Shown one piece after another: positions 11,701-18,926 of a DNA stretch of 64,000 nucleotides. The stretch is from a virus. Both the position numbers and the translations under genes were made by a program. Every line of letters begins with the position of its first letter. Positions within the stretch are counted from its first letter, which is position 1. The notes beneath the pieces were generated by a model, which did not search any database, had not been told where the DNA came from, and worked only from the letters and a program-made list of their open reading frames with translations. The stretch is taken from the IMG/VR virus record IMGVR_UViG_3300044628_001312, positions 17,198 to 81,197 of that record, one strand, 5' to 3'.

Positions 11701-14077
11701 CAGCCATGCTTGTAATTTCTGAAAATTCTGGAAGCAAGGCTTGATAAGAATTAGATAGACTTGATGTAATTGTTCCTGTAGCATTTACCTCTGCCTTTAA
11801 TACTTTAAGTTCTGCTTCTGATTGCATTGCAATTGCCGCTGTCATTGCATGCCACTTTGCTGCCTCTTGAGCAACTATACCAGTCGATGTTCCGTTTACA
11901 GATGTAACACCTGGAATCTTTGGAAGATCTGCGTTCATATATGCTTGAGGGTTTTTACCAATTCTAACGTTTACTGGTCCTGCTCCTGGAACTGTTCCAA
12001 ATATTGTCCCCGCCTGTTGTGTTTGAGCAGGAATCATGTGAGACATATCTCTTGAGTATGAATCTCCAATTAATGGATTATTTTTATCAACATATCTTGG
12101 CGTTCCGCCTGGAGTTCCCGCTGCAATTACTCCGCCTGCAACTGTTGAGATGCTTGGTTGCACTGCAACTTGCGCTGTAGATGCTGCTACCTGAAGATTA
12201 TCAAATGATGCTGCAAGAGTATTTACTGCATTTGTTAATACAACTGTTGCTTCTGTATCTGAATAGAATGATGTAGCAAGACCTTTTGCTGCTGCATCTG
12301 CCGCTAATATTTCTGGAGTAAGGAGCTTAAACCCATGTCCTCCTGTAGCCATTTGTCTTAAAGAGAATATTCCCTTTGTAACATAACCAATAAAGTTGGC
12401 CATAACACCAGTTAACATAATTAGTGGTCCAGCAAATGCTGTTAGTCCACCAAGAGCGTTAAGGAATGTTTTAACTGGACCTGGAAGTCCTTGGAAAAAC
12501 TTAATGATCCCATCTACTACATTTAAAACCTTTGTGCTAATTCTTAAAAATTGTTCTCCTACTGAAGCAAGGTCTGCTTGGACTGAAGCCCATGCTCTTT
12601 TAAATTGTCCTGAAGCGGACTCTGTCATCATAGTTAATTCTCGAGCAGAGATATTTGCAAGATCTGTAGCGCTTGCTTTCATTAAATCCATTACCTGAAG
12701 AGTTTGAGATCCTTCTTTACCTAGGTTTTCAAATAGGGCTGACATTCTTGCATACTGGAACTTACCAAACAACTGTTCAATTGCTCTTGACTTGCTTAGT
12801 GGATCTAGTCTGTCTAAAGCTGCTTGAAGGTCTGTAATTGTTTCAGTTAAATTTCCCGCATTAGATGTTACAATCTTATCTATATCTATACCAAAGCCAA
12901 AAAACATTTCCTTTGCAACCTTTGTTGGGTTGATAAGAGATGCCATTGCTGACTTAATTGCGTTAGCACCTTCTGATGCGTTTACTCCGCCTTCTTTCAT
13001 TGCAGTTAAATACAATGCTAAATCTTTTACATCTCCACCTAAAGACTTTACAACAGGGCCTGCTTTAGGGATTGCTTCAACTAAATCTTGTAGAGAAGTG
13101 GATGTCTGGTTTTCAACAGCGTTAAGAAAGTCAATAGATTGAGTTAATTCATCTGTACTTGATTTAAATGCATTTTGAATAGCAAGAGTTGCCTTCATTG
13201 CTTCTTGTCTGTCTACTTCACCAAGGATTGAAAGTCTGCTTGTCTGTCTTGTAGCTTCTAGAAGGTTTCCGCCTTCTTGTCCTGTTGCAGCAAGGTCAGC
13301 TGCTAATGCAATAGTTTCTTTGTATGCAATTCCGTATGCTCCAGCAATTTCTCTTGCTGTTTCGGAAACATCTTTTCTTACTTTTGCTAGCTCTGAAGAT
13401 GATGTTGCACTTAGTCCGCCGTAAACCTTTGTAAGTCTTACAAGCTCTTGATCTGCTTCTCTAAATGCTTTTTGTGCAGCCATTCCAAATGCTGCAAGAG
13501 GAACTGTTAGTCCTACTGTTAACTGACGGCCAGCCCACTGGGTGTTCTTACCCCAATTGATAAGCTGATTAGATCCATCGAGCATTACCTTATTCATGAT
13601 AGATAGCTCTTGTCTTGCAATTGCCGTCTTGTTCTTTATTTCATCAAGGCCCTTTGCAACCATAACATTGTATTGCATTAGGCCTTGTGCGTTTTTGCCG
13701 ATAGGCTGAATGATTGCATTCTCTAGCATTACCTGCTGCTTGGCCAGGTCTCTAATCAGGCTGCTTGTTTTCTTTGTATGCCCACTCCAGGCGTTGTAGT
13801 ATTCCCCTAGTTTAAGTCTTCCTCTATCTAGGTTCCTACCAAATTTTTCTACGTCTGATGTAAGCGATACAAAGTGTGATGAAAACTGTCCCGTTGATCG
13901 CATAGTTTCTGCGAAGGACTTATTCATTACAGCAATTTGATTTGCTAGTTTGGCGTTAGTTCCCGCCGTTGTTTCTTGTAATTTTACGAGTTGGGCAGTA
14001 ACCGCAGCAAGCTGAGTTCTTAAACTCGTGAAGTCTGCGTTGGCGGTAATATTGGTGGTGATTAAATTATCTGCCAT
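5771..14077 (-). CDS. Tape measure protein
   Basis: At 2768 residues this is by far the largest protein. The N-terminal 180 residues are coiled-coil-like. Residues about 180-560 match the TP901-type tape-measure core (GRQLTVGLTVPLAAFGMAA, then helices with NAFKSSTDELTQ and LAAMKEGG-like turns). Hydrophobic segments follow near 545-590 and again past 1800. Glycine-rich GGIVPG-type motifs recur (near 905, in the middle and near the end), as in many long tape measures. Residues about 1370-1620 form an island resembling a kinase fold (K1396, E1407, D1477, N1488; see findings). It follows the frameshifted chaperone genes, as expected. At roughly 1.5 angstrom per residue, a rule of thumb, the tail would be near 0.4 micrometre, less if the island is folded. 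Confidence 0.92.
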   Translation of the reverse strand: MADNLITTNITANADFTSLRTQLAAVTAQLVKLQETTAGTNAKLANQIAVMNKSFAETMRSTGQFSSHFVSLTSDVEKFGRNLDRGRLKLGEYYNAWSGHTKKTSSLIRDLAKQQVMLENAIIQPIGKNAQGLMQYNVMVAKGLDEIKNKTAIARQELSIMNKVMLDGSNQLINWGKNTQWAGRQLTVGLTVPLAAFGMAAQKAFREADQELVRLTKVYGGLSATSSSELAKVRKDVSETAREIAGAYGIAYKETIALAADLAATGQEGGNLLEATRQTSRLSILGEVDRQEAMKATLAIQNAFKSSTDELTQSIDFLNAVENQTSTSLQDLVEAIPKAGPVVKSLGGDVKDLALYLTAMKEGGVNASEGANAIKSAMASLINPTKVAKEMFFGFGIDIDKIVTSNAGNLTETITDLQAALDRLDPLSKSRAIEQLFGKFQYARMSALFENLGKEGSQTLQVMDLMKASATDLANISARELTMMTESASGQFKRAWASVQADLASVGEQFLRISTKVLNVVDGIIKFFQGLPGPVKTFLNALGGLTAFAGPLIMLTGVMANFIGYVTKGIFSLRQMATGGHGFKLLTPEILAADAAAKGLATSFYSDTEATVVLTNAVNTLAASFDNLQVAASTAQVAVQPSISTVAGGVIAAGTPGGTPRYVDKNNPLIGDSYSRDMSHMIPAQTQQAGTIFGTVPGAGPVNVRIGKNPQAYMNADLPKIPGVTSVNGTSTGIVAQEAAKWHAMTAAIAMQSEAELKVLKAEVNATGTITSSLSNSYQALLPEFSEITSMAAQETALIVKQLQQSKITADEARIKVIQLNATVEAMLAETAQKIAAGQGRSVNLTTVPLTSQPVVDPVTGKSNMKEMFHKGSTKTLVDKIARALGGVRTSGAGYNIETTKPKFNKGGIVPGTGNTDTYHTMAEPESFVINKAATQRNMPTISKLIGGTPTFRNTGGMVPVVLTPGEAVIPAKIAKRNPELMLQLNGGPGNTTGMGRHQGGGVHPHPHAGKPMTDAQYRRALKMYYEFINDPNYEANVRARFIALDASEYLGVAPQIGTKKAIEIATANFDAAKDLNGSPEDWIKTRTAQLAAFDEKYSMGDKRLVKEGRSATASGLTSDNFLNRNMNRVLRSMSRNPLFAEAHEDLKSIPRATGKIQGGGGRLVETARGHAFRRSLIAQLGGVGSRGFAGFAAIMPAAFNTIAAQLQGKNFQPDVIHLKRASAIADFEEMVRKSGVPGSVDDVIQALQYDTRFVAASDKKPRVAPPSPKQKTALNMFLQAISAGKAWIPIRGKLALAGAVKLNKGGQVPGKFAQRLFGGGKALFLGMPRSIKQVEAQRAAKVAMEKASQAVKDSRFSKTPVTDYDAMLEPTSGRSFPVSGIGGVYSKNGEKVFVKPVLDEKAALAEIRATEIARDVHGLQTPNQRVVVMRDPTDRRGSRTLLALESKYNPAIANQDGKFTEDQYFRQLVASSLRGDKDLGRGNLSGNILADVGPAGVFSTASGPRDYSATMPSFKQQAMINLLGVKGSSTKKFFAEATSDIPRGMTPDQYNDRMLQEIESALPKLKQTIGRFDLNTEEKVIYNAMITRLSDARRQTYRDLHGVHSSVTMSPEKTMTPAAIAKMLAADELKRRQKGHSVSLSDNAFKTPENGFNIGGLIGNVLKGKAMHRIGAGFGPTGAPKPSMYESAPWGVNSLSIEMADKLFANTGLRKHTQKLFYDKFAAALAKEKPYGYVKMPDGKLKNGLEPDVLDSVIRSAASDLVGDRNIIKQLSPIDKDILRNKYLNWDSKKDTPLTESLKKIIFGLEKREMGGPVNAGQPYVVGEKGPELFVPRNSGGIVPNGYMKGGNIAMLGASLAPMLIASKITNPLLQTIMQTLSFIIPQMMMTAMMQTKAEGAQGRVGGLMSKIPASAKTPIFSTARGTKVAGEMLEDGTYAKGGRMLNRYGAALQNSAKSGSAVTRTLGRIGMGLTRLNVGLAVATGAFILINKRIRDHNEHLRVGVTQYGLTEEAAKKAGLKFTDYNSKLADTVKNIEAIRERNQFLYESMQDAGLPISMTIEEYKKLKKEVKEVYTDQIKLINQSKESELPQVAIDIKTALMAAGLSADEASKKIFTMFKLSEKGEKAGAFTVGNRAFRNIKTGQDAAEAAINTYTTASDGKEKAQAVNTGLTAIDAGIIDMIEQSKKAAREDKSGNTKVLTQYQAQEAMLQKLNKLESSKAVLTAKTRAEMIKQNPELKKIINPMDTIVSLFEKMNLAAKGFTGDLSKLGAEAVSTLSKVADSISEATVAANKEGLLKQQYIDLKKLTDQQKALMQAAKGQTAQQQINTREQLKGLQKQIDANNKLAESRLKALDAAKQEGDIARQIAKAQAAYEAALATGNTAAAQQASLDIQGLQSDQQYNSQKKAIEDALKLANAPLEAKIKLINDGQQKMSDNASIAAEKLGSLNARIDKQKQKIDDVNQAMVTLALNAAAAGKSIEDYIKFGTDEDPNAGREAAAGLVGAVRTAKPGTVPEFKQPTHPKGVKTPIDVGTQALGIMGGVEGAITKGLASKGIQMGSGDIIINGKKMDVGQSNATAKISSVPTTLGVTAGAYAGSTIIHPSTLMAAGASQISDGKRGSTWVGVEFVDKNGKKWKVTSDAGRAGLNVQAVKAGYGTMKLNPNVPTIVGDRGPEMAFGGMVIPNMAKVPYASPRYDIKQAAKMFEPMRDSGVGQGVINYTQHIHASPGMNEDQLISKAKVAAYEFLQANIKTNAKMKGNPMNVGIKNT

Positions 14078-14086
14078 ATGTATATG

Positions 14087-14748
14087 TTACTCTATTCGGT
14101 ATCCTAATCCTGCGTTAATGCCAAAGCCAGCTTCTGCTGCAAGACCACCTTGTAATGAAACAACATCATCTGCTGATGTGGTTATACCAAGTGCTCTTCT
14201 TCTGACATCTTCGAAGGATGATCCCTCCTCATTATTACTGCTTTCATCTAAATCAACACCTTGAATCGAAGCTAGGAATTTCCTTTTTTCTGATTCCGTT
14301 TTTTGCATTGACTTAAAAGTCTGGACCATCTCTGGCATTGAAAGATTATCTTCTAGTTCTTCGTAATTTTTCCAATTACCTAGAAGAAATACTTCCCCCT
14401 CTAAAGCGGCTAGATCTAGTTCTGACCAGCCAGAACCGCTGCCGCTAGTAGGTTTGGGTCGTCCATCTTAATCCCTCCGCATACTTCTAGAATGCGATTG
14501 ATGGTTGGAACGTCAAGTGTGTCTTCAAATGCGTCTTTGTCTGCTACAAGATCTGGAAGCTGCTTTTTTAGTGCTACTCCACAGGCCTCAATAAGGATTG
14601 TTAGTGTTTCATCTTCTGATGTTACTTCTTGTGTTCTTTGAATGACCTTCATAAACTCACGTAGCTCTTTAATTGTTAAAGGCTTGAGCTTAACTGTTGC
14701 GCCATTTTGTAGTTGAATTTCTTCAACATCGTATACTGTTGTTGCCAT
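14087..14748 (-). CDS. Tail assembly chaperone, -1 frameshift fusion (GT-like)
   Basis: The short chaperone frame ends at 14416, but a second frame, displaced by -1 and open from upstream of that stop to 14087, overlaps it. A slippery heptamer CCCAAAC lies in the correct phase (C CCA AAC) at 14458-14452. Slippage there gives a 220-residue fusion: 99 codons of the first frame, then 121 of the second. Just after the slip site the fusion reads a Ser/Gly linker (PTSGSGSGWSELDLAALEGE). Paired short and extended chaperones made by frameshifting directly upstream of the tape measure are known from lambda G/GT and most siphophages. The site is read directly from sequence; the efficiency is unknown. 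Confidence 0.8.
14416..14748 (-). CDS. Tail assembly chaperone, short form (G-like)
   Basis: This 110-residue protein is the product made without frameshifting. It starts MATTVYDVEEIQLQNG, typical of the small tail chaperones that coat the tape measure during tail assembly, and has a helical middle (ELREFMKVIQRTQEV). It is preceded by a strong ribosome site (AGGAGG) and by its own promoter just after the tail-tube terminator. Its last codons contain the slippery site used to make the longer form. Its role is inferred from gene order and from the frameshift arrangement. Confidence 0.8.
   Translation of the reverse strand: MATTVYDVEEIQLQNGATVKLKPLTIKELREFMKVIQRTQEVTSEDETLTILIEACGVALKKQLPDLVADKDAFEDTLDVPTINRILEVCGGIKMDDPNLLAAAVLAGQN
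14452..14458 (-). promoter_or_regulatory. Programmed -1 ribosomal frameshift site CCCAAAC
   Basis: The minus-strand heptamer CCCAAAC fits the X XXY YYZ rule. It is in frame with the chaperone start (CCA at codon 98, AAC at codon 99). The -1 frame is open from here to 14087. No obvious strong pseudoknot was found by eye downstream. Confidence 0.75.
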
Positions 14749-14774
14749 TTAATCCTCCTAGGATCGTCTTAATT

Positions 14775-14803
14775 ATTGTATCATATTCAAAATACAAGAG
14801 CAA
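14775..14803 (-). promoter_or_regulatory. Promoter for tail chaperone and tape measure
   Basis: On the minus strand TTGCTC (-35) and TACAAT (-10) are 17 bases apart, and TGA precedes the -10 (extended -10, TGnTACAAT). It sits immediately after the tail-tube terminator and upstream of an AGGAGG ribosome site, so it can restart transcription for the chaperone and tape-measure genes. Confidence 0.6.
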
Positions 14804-14804
14804 T

Positions 14805-14830
14805 AGAAAACCCCCCAATTTCTTGGGGGG
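14805..14830 (-). terminator. Intrinsic terminator after tail tube gene
   Basis: A perfect 8-bp stem (CCCCCCAA / TTGGGGGG, loop of 4) is followed on the minus strand by TTTTCT. It starts 22 bases after the major tail protein stop and would separate that transcript from the chaperone genes. Confidence 0.85.
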
Positions 14831-14852
14831 CTCTATTAATTAATTAAATTAA

Positions 14853-15590
14853 TTACACTGATAGAACACGGTCTACGATGAAACCATATTCCTGACCTAC
14901 GTGTGATGAATCACCTGATGGTAGCAAACGGAATGTTACTGGGAATGTTGATGCTGCGTTACGAGCCAAAGAGAACTGTGACTGTTGTACAGAAAGAACA
15001 CGACGTGCATAATATACACGCTCAGTTGCAGTATCTGTTGTTGAAGTTGGTGCTTGACCAACTGCAATTAGCTGACGCTCTGTTGGTGCTTCACCAAGAG
15101 CTCCACCTGCGATACCTAGCTTCTTACCAGAATCTGTAAGTGTATCTGACTTCTGACCAAATACGGCAAGAACGTTCTCAAGAGTACCTTCTGCCATTTC
15201 TGTTGCGATCATAACTTCCATTGACTCCTTGAAAAGCTTTGCTGTATCAAGAAGCTGATCTACTGTTACTGAACCGTATGATGGGTTGTATGTAACCTGA
15301 AGACCGTTATTTGTGTAACCTACGTTACGGTAAAATGCACCCTTTGTGTCAAGGGCTGGTGATACCGCACCAGTTGCTGCTGTTGTAACATCAACCTTGT
15401 TCAAAGAATCTGTGTAAGACTCTCCTGTTTTAAATGCTGGGACTGTCTTATTCTTGTTTGCTGCAAATGCGTTTAGTGTTCCTGCTGGTGCAGAAACTAC
15501 ATAATCTGGGCTGGTGATGTCTGTTACTGAAAGAAACAGTGGAGACGCACCGACAAGAATATTTCTAGCATTACCAATATTTTGTGCCAT
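14853..15590 (-). CDS. Major tail (tube) protein
   Basis: The 245-residue protein starts MAQNIGNARNILVGASPLFLSV, a typical tail-tube opening in which a short arm leads into the tube beta-sandwich. The body alternates strands with a helix near 110-135 (VDQLLDTAKLFKESMEV). It lies between the tail terminator gene and the tail chaperones, the canonical position. It has its own promoter, a strong AGGAGG ribosome site and a strong terminator, and its codons are better balanced than those of its neighbours, all consistent with very high expression. The function is inferred from position and architecture. Confidence 0.85.
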   Translation of the reverse strand: MAQNIGNARNILVGASPLFLSVTDITSPDYVVSAPAGTLNAFAANKNKTVPAFKTGESYTDSLNKVDVTTAATGAVSPALDTKGAFYRNVGYTNNGLQVTYNPSYGSVTVDQLLDTAKLFKESMEVMIATEMAEGTLENVLAVFGQKSDTLTDSGKKLGIAGGALGEAPTERQLIAVGQAPTSTTDTATERVYYARRVLSVQQSQFSLARNAASTFPVTFRLLPSGDSSHVGQEYGFIVDRVLSV

Positions 15591-15615
15591 GTTGTAAAAC
15601 CTCCTGTTAAATAAA

Positions 15616-15644
15616 TATATATATATTGACTTACTTTAAATCAA
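15616..15644 (-). promoter_or_regulatory. Candidate promoter for major tail protein
   Basis: On the minus strand TTGATT and TATATA are 17 bases apart in the 113-base gap before the major tail gene. An AGGAGG ribosome site follows. The -10 lies inside an alternating TA run, so its exact register is uncertain. Confidence 0.45.
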
Positions 15645-15703
15645 GCTGGCTAGGCTCATTTCCTCTTATGTCCAATTTTACTGGATTAACCCTTTAAAAG
15701 CAA

Positions 15704-16213
15704 CTAGGCAAATCTACCTAGTCCGTCGGTGACTCTGGAGTACTTGACCTCTAGTATTACGTCTGATGACAAAAAGCCCTGAAGTTCAAGGGATGGGTCA
15801 ATTGGAGAAGTTTCTGTAATATGAATGCTGTGGAAAATTAATTTGTTGGTGGTCTTTAAAGAATTGACATCTTTTGCAGATTCGTCCATTCTTCTAAACA
15901 GGTCAGTCATTAGGTTTCTTATCTCATATATCTCTGTTATATCTGTTGAGTATATGGTAAACAAAACCTTTTCGCAGCATATCAGCCAGTTCTCTTCATA
16001 GGACATTCCGATCTTGTCATATACGATATGCTTTTTACCGTTTAGGAATTGATCCATTTCTGGTAATTGCTGAACTGGAATAATAGGTACTATCTCAGAT
16101 CCTAGATTATCTGAGTAGTAGTCGTCTGGATCAAATAGTCCAGTAAGTTTTAATTGGGTCCACAAGAACTTGCGAAGCTCAAACATTGCGTCTATTTTAT
16201 AATCTACTGTCAT
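15704..16213 (-). CDS. Tail terminator protein
   Basis: The 169-residue protein opens with a helix (IDAMFELRKFLWTQLKLTG) and continues with strands and a second helix (IYEIRNLMTDLFRRMDESA), the pattern of tail-terminator proteins (lambda gpU/HK97 gp10 superfamily). It lies immediately upstream of the tail tube gene and overlaps the preceding gene by 4 bases (ATGA). These proteins cap the tail tube and join it to the head. The call rests on gene order and secondary-structure pattern, not on a diagnostic residue. Confidence 0.65.
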   Translation of the reverse strand: MTVDYKIDAMFELRKFLWTQLKLTGLFDPDDYYSDNLGSEIVPIIPVQQLPEMDQFLNGKKHIVYDKIGMSYEENWLICCEKVLFTIYSTDITEIYEIRNLMTDLFRRMDESAKDVNSLKTTNKLIFHSIHITETSPIDPSLELQGFLSSDVILEVKYSRVTDGLGRFA

Positions 16214-16998
16214 AGTGACCCTCCAAATGATGAGCTTAATGCTGCATCTGCCTGCACTCTTATTTTACCAGCACTGAAGCTATACTGCACCTTTTTAATA
16301 TTAGTTGGTACACTCAATGCTCTTGCAATCTTAGCATTAAATATTCTTTGAAACCCTGAAGACTTTATTGAGGAGTTTACTGGTTGACCTCCAAAGAATC
16401 TTCCGTATGTGAGTGCAAATTGATTTGTTGCAGCCTTGCCTCCTGGCCTCTTGACTGTAACTGAGGTGCCTTTGGGCATAAAGACTGTTGCACCATCTAA
16501 TTCAAATACTAGGCGTTCTGCGGATCTTGGTCGAATTACTATGGGCATTCCTTCTTCCATTACGGAAGCTTTATTAGCAAATACATATCTATTCTTTTGT
16601 TTTTTATTTTTAGACGGTACTGTTGATTTAGATAGTTTAAAATCACGGCCTACTCTAAATGAAAGGCCTTCAGAATCTATTAGATATAGGTTGAAAAGCC
16701 TTGCTGTTGGGTTGCCAGTTTTATTCCACTCGTATACATGGTGAAGGCTTTTAGGCTTTACTCTTGCTTGGGCATCAACGTACTGACCAAAATCTTTTTC
16801 TATTTGATTAAATATGGTTGTTTTAAATAAATTTTTAAATTCAGCATTTGTTGTTAGCTTGGCAATAACAGCTGCTTCATAATACAAAAATGCAGATACT
16901 TGAGCCACGGTGCTATCTTTTATTACTCCTGGAACTGATCCTGCCATCAATCTTTCAAGACCGCTGGCTGTTTGTAATAATGCTACGCTACTGTCCAA
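16210..16998 (-). CDS. Neck / tail completion protein
   Basis: This 262-residue basic protein is the fourth gene after the major capsid protein, in the slot of the HK97-gp10-like tail-completion protein. It has a helical N-terminal third (LERLMAGSVPGVIKDST...AFLYYEAAVIAKL), then beta-rich sequence with KSLHHVYEWNKTGNPTARLF and a basic loop (PSKNKKQKNRYVFANK). It is longer than the usual 130-160 residues, so it may be a fusion or an expanded form. It overlaps both neighbours (11 and 4 bases), indicating coupled translation. Confidence 0.55.
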   Translation of the reverse strand: MDSSVALLQTASGLERLMAGSVPGVIKDSTVAQVSAFLYYEAAVIAKLTTNAEFKNLFKTTIFNQIEKDFGQYVDAQARVKPKSLHHVYEWNKTGNPTARLFNLYLIDSEGLSFRVGRDFKLSKSTVPSKNKKQKNRYVFANKASVMEEGMPIVIRPRSAERLVFELDGATVFMPKGTSVTVKRPGGKAATNQFALTYGRFFGGQPVNSSIKSSGFQRIFNAKIARALSVPTNIKKVQYSFSAGKIRVQADAALSSSFGGSL

Positions 16999-17416
16999 TT
17001 ACCTGATTCTCCGATCTTTTAACGGTTGTATTGTAACCAATAATTCCGCCCATCGGCTCTGTAATTGGAGTAACTCCCATTACTTCAAATACTGTTGGCG
17101 TGTTGCTTGGAAAGTTAATCTCTTCCCAAATAACAGTTCCGTCTAAATTTCTAATGTTTGTAACCTTTTCGTTAAATACTAATTTGGATGTAGTTCTTAT
17201 TTGAATCATCTGCTCATTAACATATTTGTTTGAAAAGGTCTGCTTGTCTCCAGATCTGCTGGCTGTAGAATTACTAATAGTTCCTTTTGCGCTGCATGCA
17301 ACTGTTCTATTAAATTGCCAGTCTTTCTTTAAAGATCCCGTCGCTGGGTCCTGTGTTTCAAATTGCCTATATACATCAATAAGCATTGGAAGAACGGAGT
17401 CGACAAGATCATACAT
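16988..17416 (-). CDS. Head closure protein
   Basis: The 142-residue protein (MYDLVDSVLPMLIDVYRQFETQDP...) has the short helical start and beta-barrel-like remainder of head-closure (stopper) proteins such as SPP1 gp16 or HK97 gp7. It includes NKYVNEQMIQIRTTSKLVF and FEVMGVTPITEPMGG near the end. It lies between the connector gene and the neck gene, overlapping them by 1 and 11 bases. The function is inferred from order and size. Confidence 0.6.
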   Translation of the reverse strand: MYDLVDSVLPMLIDVYRQFETQDPATGSLKKDWQFNRTVACSAKGTISNSTASRSGDKQTFSNKYVNEQMIQIRTTSKLVFNEKVTNIRNLDGTVIWEEINFPSNTPTVFEVMGVTPITEPMGGIIGYNTTVKRSENQVIGQ

Positions 17417-18402
17417 TAGATAAGGACCATTTGAGATATAACATGTGGAGCAAGCAATTGATCTGCATATAGATTGCCAGTTCCTTTTGATGCTGAGCTG
17501 TTATATTCAAAACTCCAGTCAAATGTCTTAATGGATTTAATGTACTTATTTCTCCAGACTTTGTCCTTTGAGAAATAGTCTTTCATTAGTTCAACTGTTG
17601 CCATCTGCACTTGAGCGGGAACTAAATCCCATCCAAATTCGCCAACGATCTTATACTTAACGTTCTTAGAAAAGACTCCATTATATGTATCATTAATTGT
17701 TGGAGGAACTAAACCATTTGCAACATATACTGAATTGTCTAATAGGTTTACTCTATTAACTCTTATTCCAAAACCTGTTTCTGAAACAATTGGGTCATAT
17801 AGCCAGTTGTTTACCTTTGGTGTAGCAAGGTTATCTACAAGAAGTATATCGTTAGAATAAATCTGGTATATCCGATTTATTTTAGATGATAGGGGTAGAG
17901 TATCTGATTCGTCTCCGTATATAATCTTTGTGTCTGGATACAGGTAGAATTCTTGCTGAGTGTATTCTTCAATTAATTTTCTTGCATATCTCTCAGCCAT
18001 CTGGAGGTCTGAGTATGTCTTGTAGTTAGGATCACTTGGATCCGACCCAAAGTTTAATTCATCTATTTGCTCATTGATAGAAACGTATGGGGTTACAACA
18101 TTCACATAAGTTGTATGAGTTCCCACTGTTGATCCAGCTACTGCGTATTCCCAGACGAGCTTTAGCTTTCTGGGATATGCAGAATAGGAAAACGGTAGCA
18201 CAACTTGATATGTGCCGACATCTGTTTCAACGGCTGTTCCTGTTAGAGTAAGTAATAAATTGGTAGAAGATATAACGTTAGCAGGGTTTTGAGTAATGTC
18301 ATAAACCTTTGCCGTTACGTTACCCGTAGGGGATGCTAATTCACCCTCCCAGTAGATCTTTGTTCTGATCGGTGAATTGCTGTTTACATATATCTCTGCC
18401 AT
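17416..18402 (-). CDS. Head-tail connector (adaptor) protein
   Basis: The 328-residue protein has an N-terminal Ig-like beta domain (about 1-105: IYVNSNSPIRTKIYWEGELASP) and then an alpha-helical connector domain. The latter contains YKTYSDLQMAERYARKLIEEYTQQEFYL and, near the end, VQMATVELMKDYFSK, the pattern of the HK97 gp6 / SPP1 gp15 adaptor family. The fused beta domain is longer than in classical adaptors. The order capsid, small protein, adaptor, closure is conserved among siphophages. Confidence 0.7.
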   Translation of the reverse strand: MAEIYVNSNSPIRTKIYWEGELASPTGNVTAKVYDITQNPANVISSTNLLLTLTGTAVETDVGTYQVVLPFSYSAYPRKLKLVWEYAVAGSTVGTHTTYVNVVTPYVSINEQIDELNFGSDPSDPNYKTYSDLQMAERYARKLIEEYTQQEFYLYPDTKIIYGDESDTLPLSSKINRIYQIYSNDILLVDNLATPKVNNWLYDPIVSETGFGIRVNRVNLLDNSVYVANGLVPPTINDTYNGVFSKNVKYKIVGEFGWDLVPAQVQMATVELMKDYFSKDKVWRNKYIKSIKTFDWSFEYNSSASKGTGNLYADQLLAPHVISQMVLI

Positions 18403-18416
18403 TTTATAAGCTTAGA

Positions 18417-18824
18417 TTAGTTGTAATACTCCTGAACTTCCTTTGGAGTTGCTAATCTAAAGCCCTCCTCCTTATCAAAAATTTCTTGAGCATTTTCTTC
18501 TGTCATTGCAATAAAAGGGTGCTCTTTTGTAAATGTAAATCCAATGATATCGTATCTGAAGTTTTCTCTAGTCATTCGAACTAGAACCGTATCTTCTGGC
18601 TGAGCATCTAGGCTAAATCTAGGAAGAATCTCTTCTGCGTCTTCGTTAAATTCATCTGTTGCGTCTTCGATATCTTTAATAGTTTTTTGATAGACAGACC
18701 ATGTAACTCCCTCTTCTGCAAGGGCGGCAACGATATCTGCCTTACTCTTAATTCCATCAGTATCAACTGCAAAGTCCTCTGCAATTTTTCTGAGTTCTGC
18801 GACCTTCAATGTCTCAAATGACAT
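18417..18824 (-). CDS. Small head protein with LEM/HeH-like N-terminus
   Basis: Residues 5-35 (LKVAELRKIAEDFAVDTDGIKSKADIVAAL) form the short two-helix pattern of HeH/LEM/SAP-type domains often found in small head proteins after the major capsid gene. The remaining 100 residues are acidic and contain EDATDEFNEDAEEILP. The 135-residue protein has its own extended -10 promoter and a good AGGAG site, placed after the capsid terminator. It may be a head decoration or connector-assisting protein. The exact role is unknown. Confidence 0.6.
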   Translation of the reverse strand: MSFETLKVAELRKIAEDFAVDTDGIKSKADIVAALAEEGVTWSVYQKTIKDIEDATDEFNEDAEEILPRFSLDAQPEDTVLVRMTRENFRYDIIGFTFTKEHPFIAMTEENAQEIFDKEEGFRLATPKEVQEYYN

Positions 18825-18849
18825 ATTATCTCCTTTGTTAGGTTCTTCA

Positions 18850-18858
18850 ATTATAGCA
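18850..18858 (-). promoter_or_regulatory. Extended -10 promoter TGCTATAAT
   Basis: The minus strand reads TGCTATAAT between the capsid terminator and the LEM/HeH-like gene, with AAAGGAG and the ATG following. No good -35 is visible. It would restart transcription for the connector and neck genes. Confidence 0.65.
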
Positions 18859-18874
18859 TTGATAAATTAAAATG

Positions 18875-18900
18875 AAAAGCCCCTAAAATTAATTAGGGGC
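18875..18900 (-). terminator. Intrinsic terminator after major capsid gene
   Basis: A perfect 8-bp stem GCCCCTAA / TTAGGGGC with a 6-base loop is followed on the minus strand by TTTTCATTTT. It lies 27 bases after the capsid stop. Confidence 0.85.
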
Positions 18901-18926
18901 CTTTCGAGGGTTTTATCTTAAATTAA

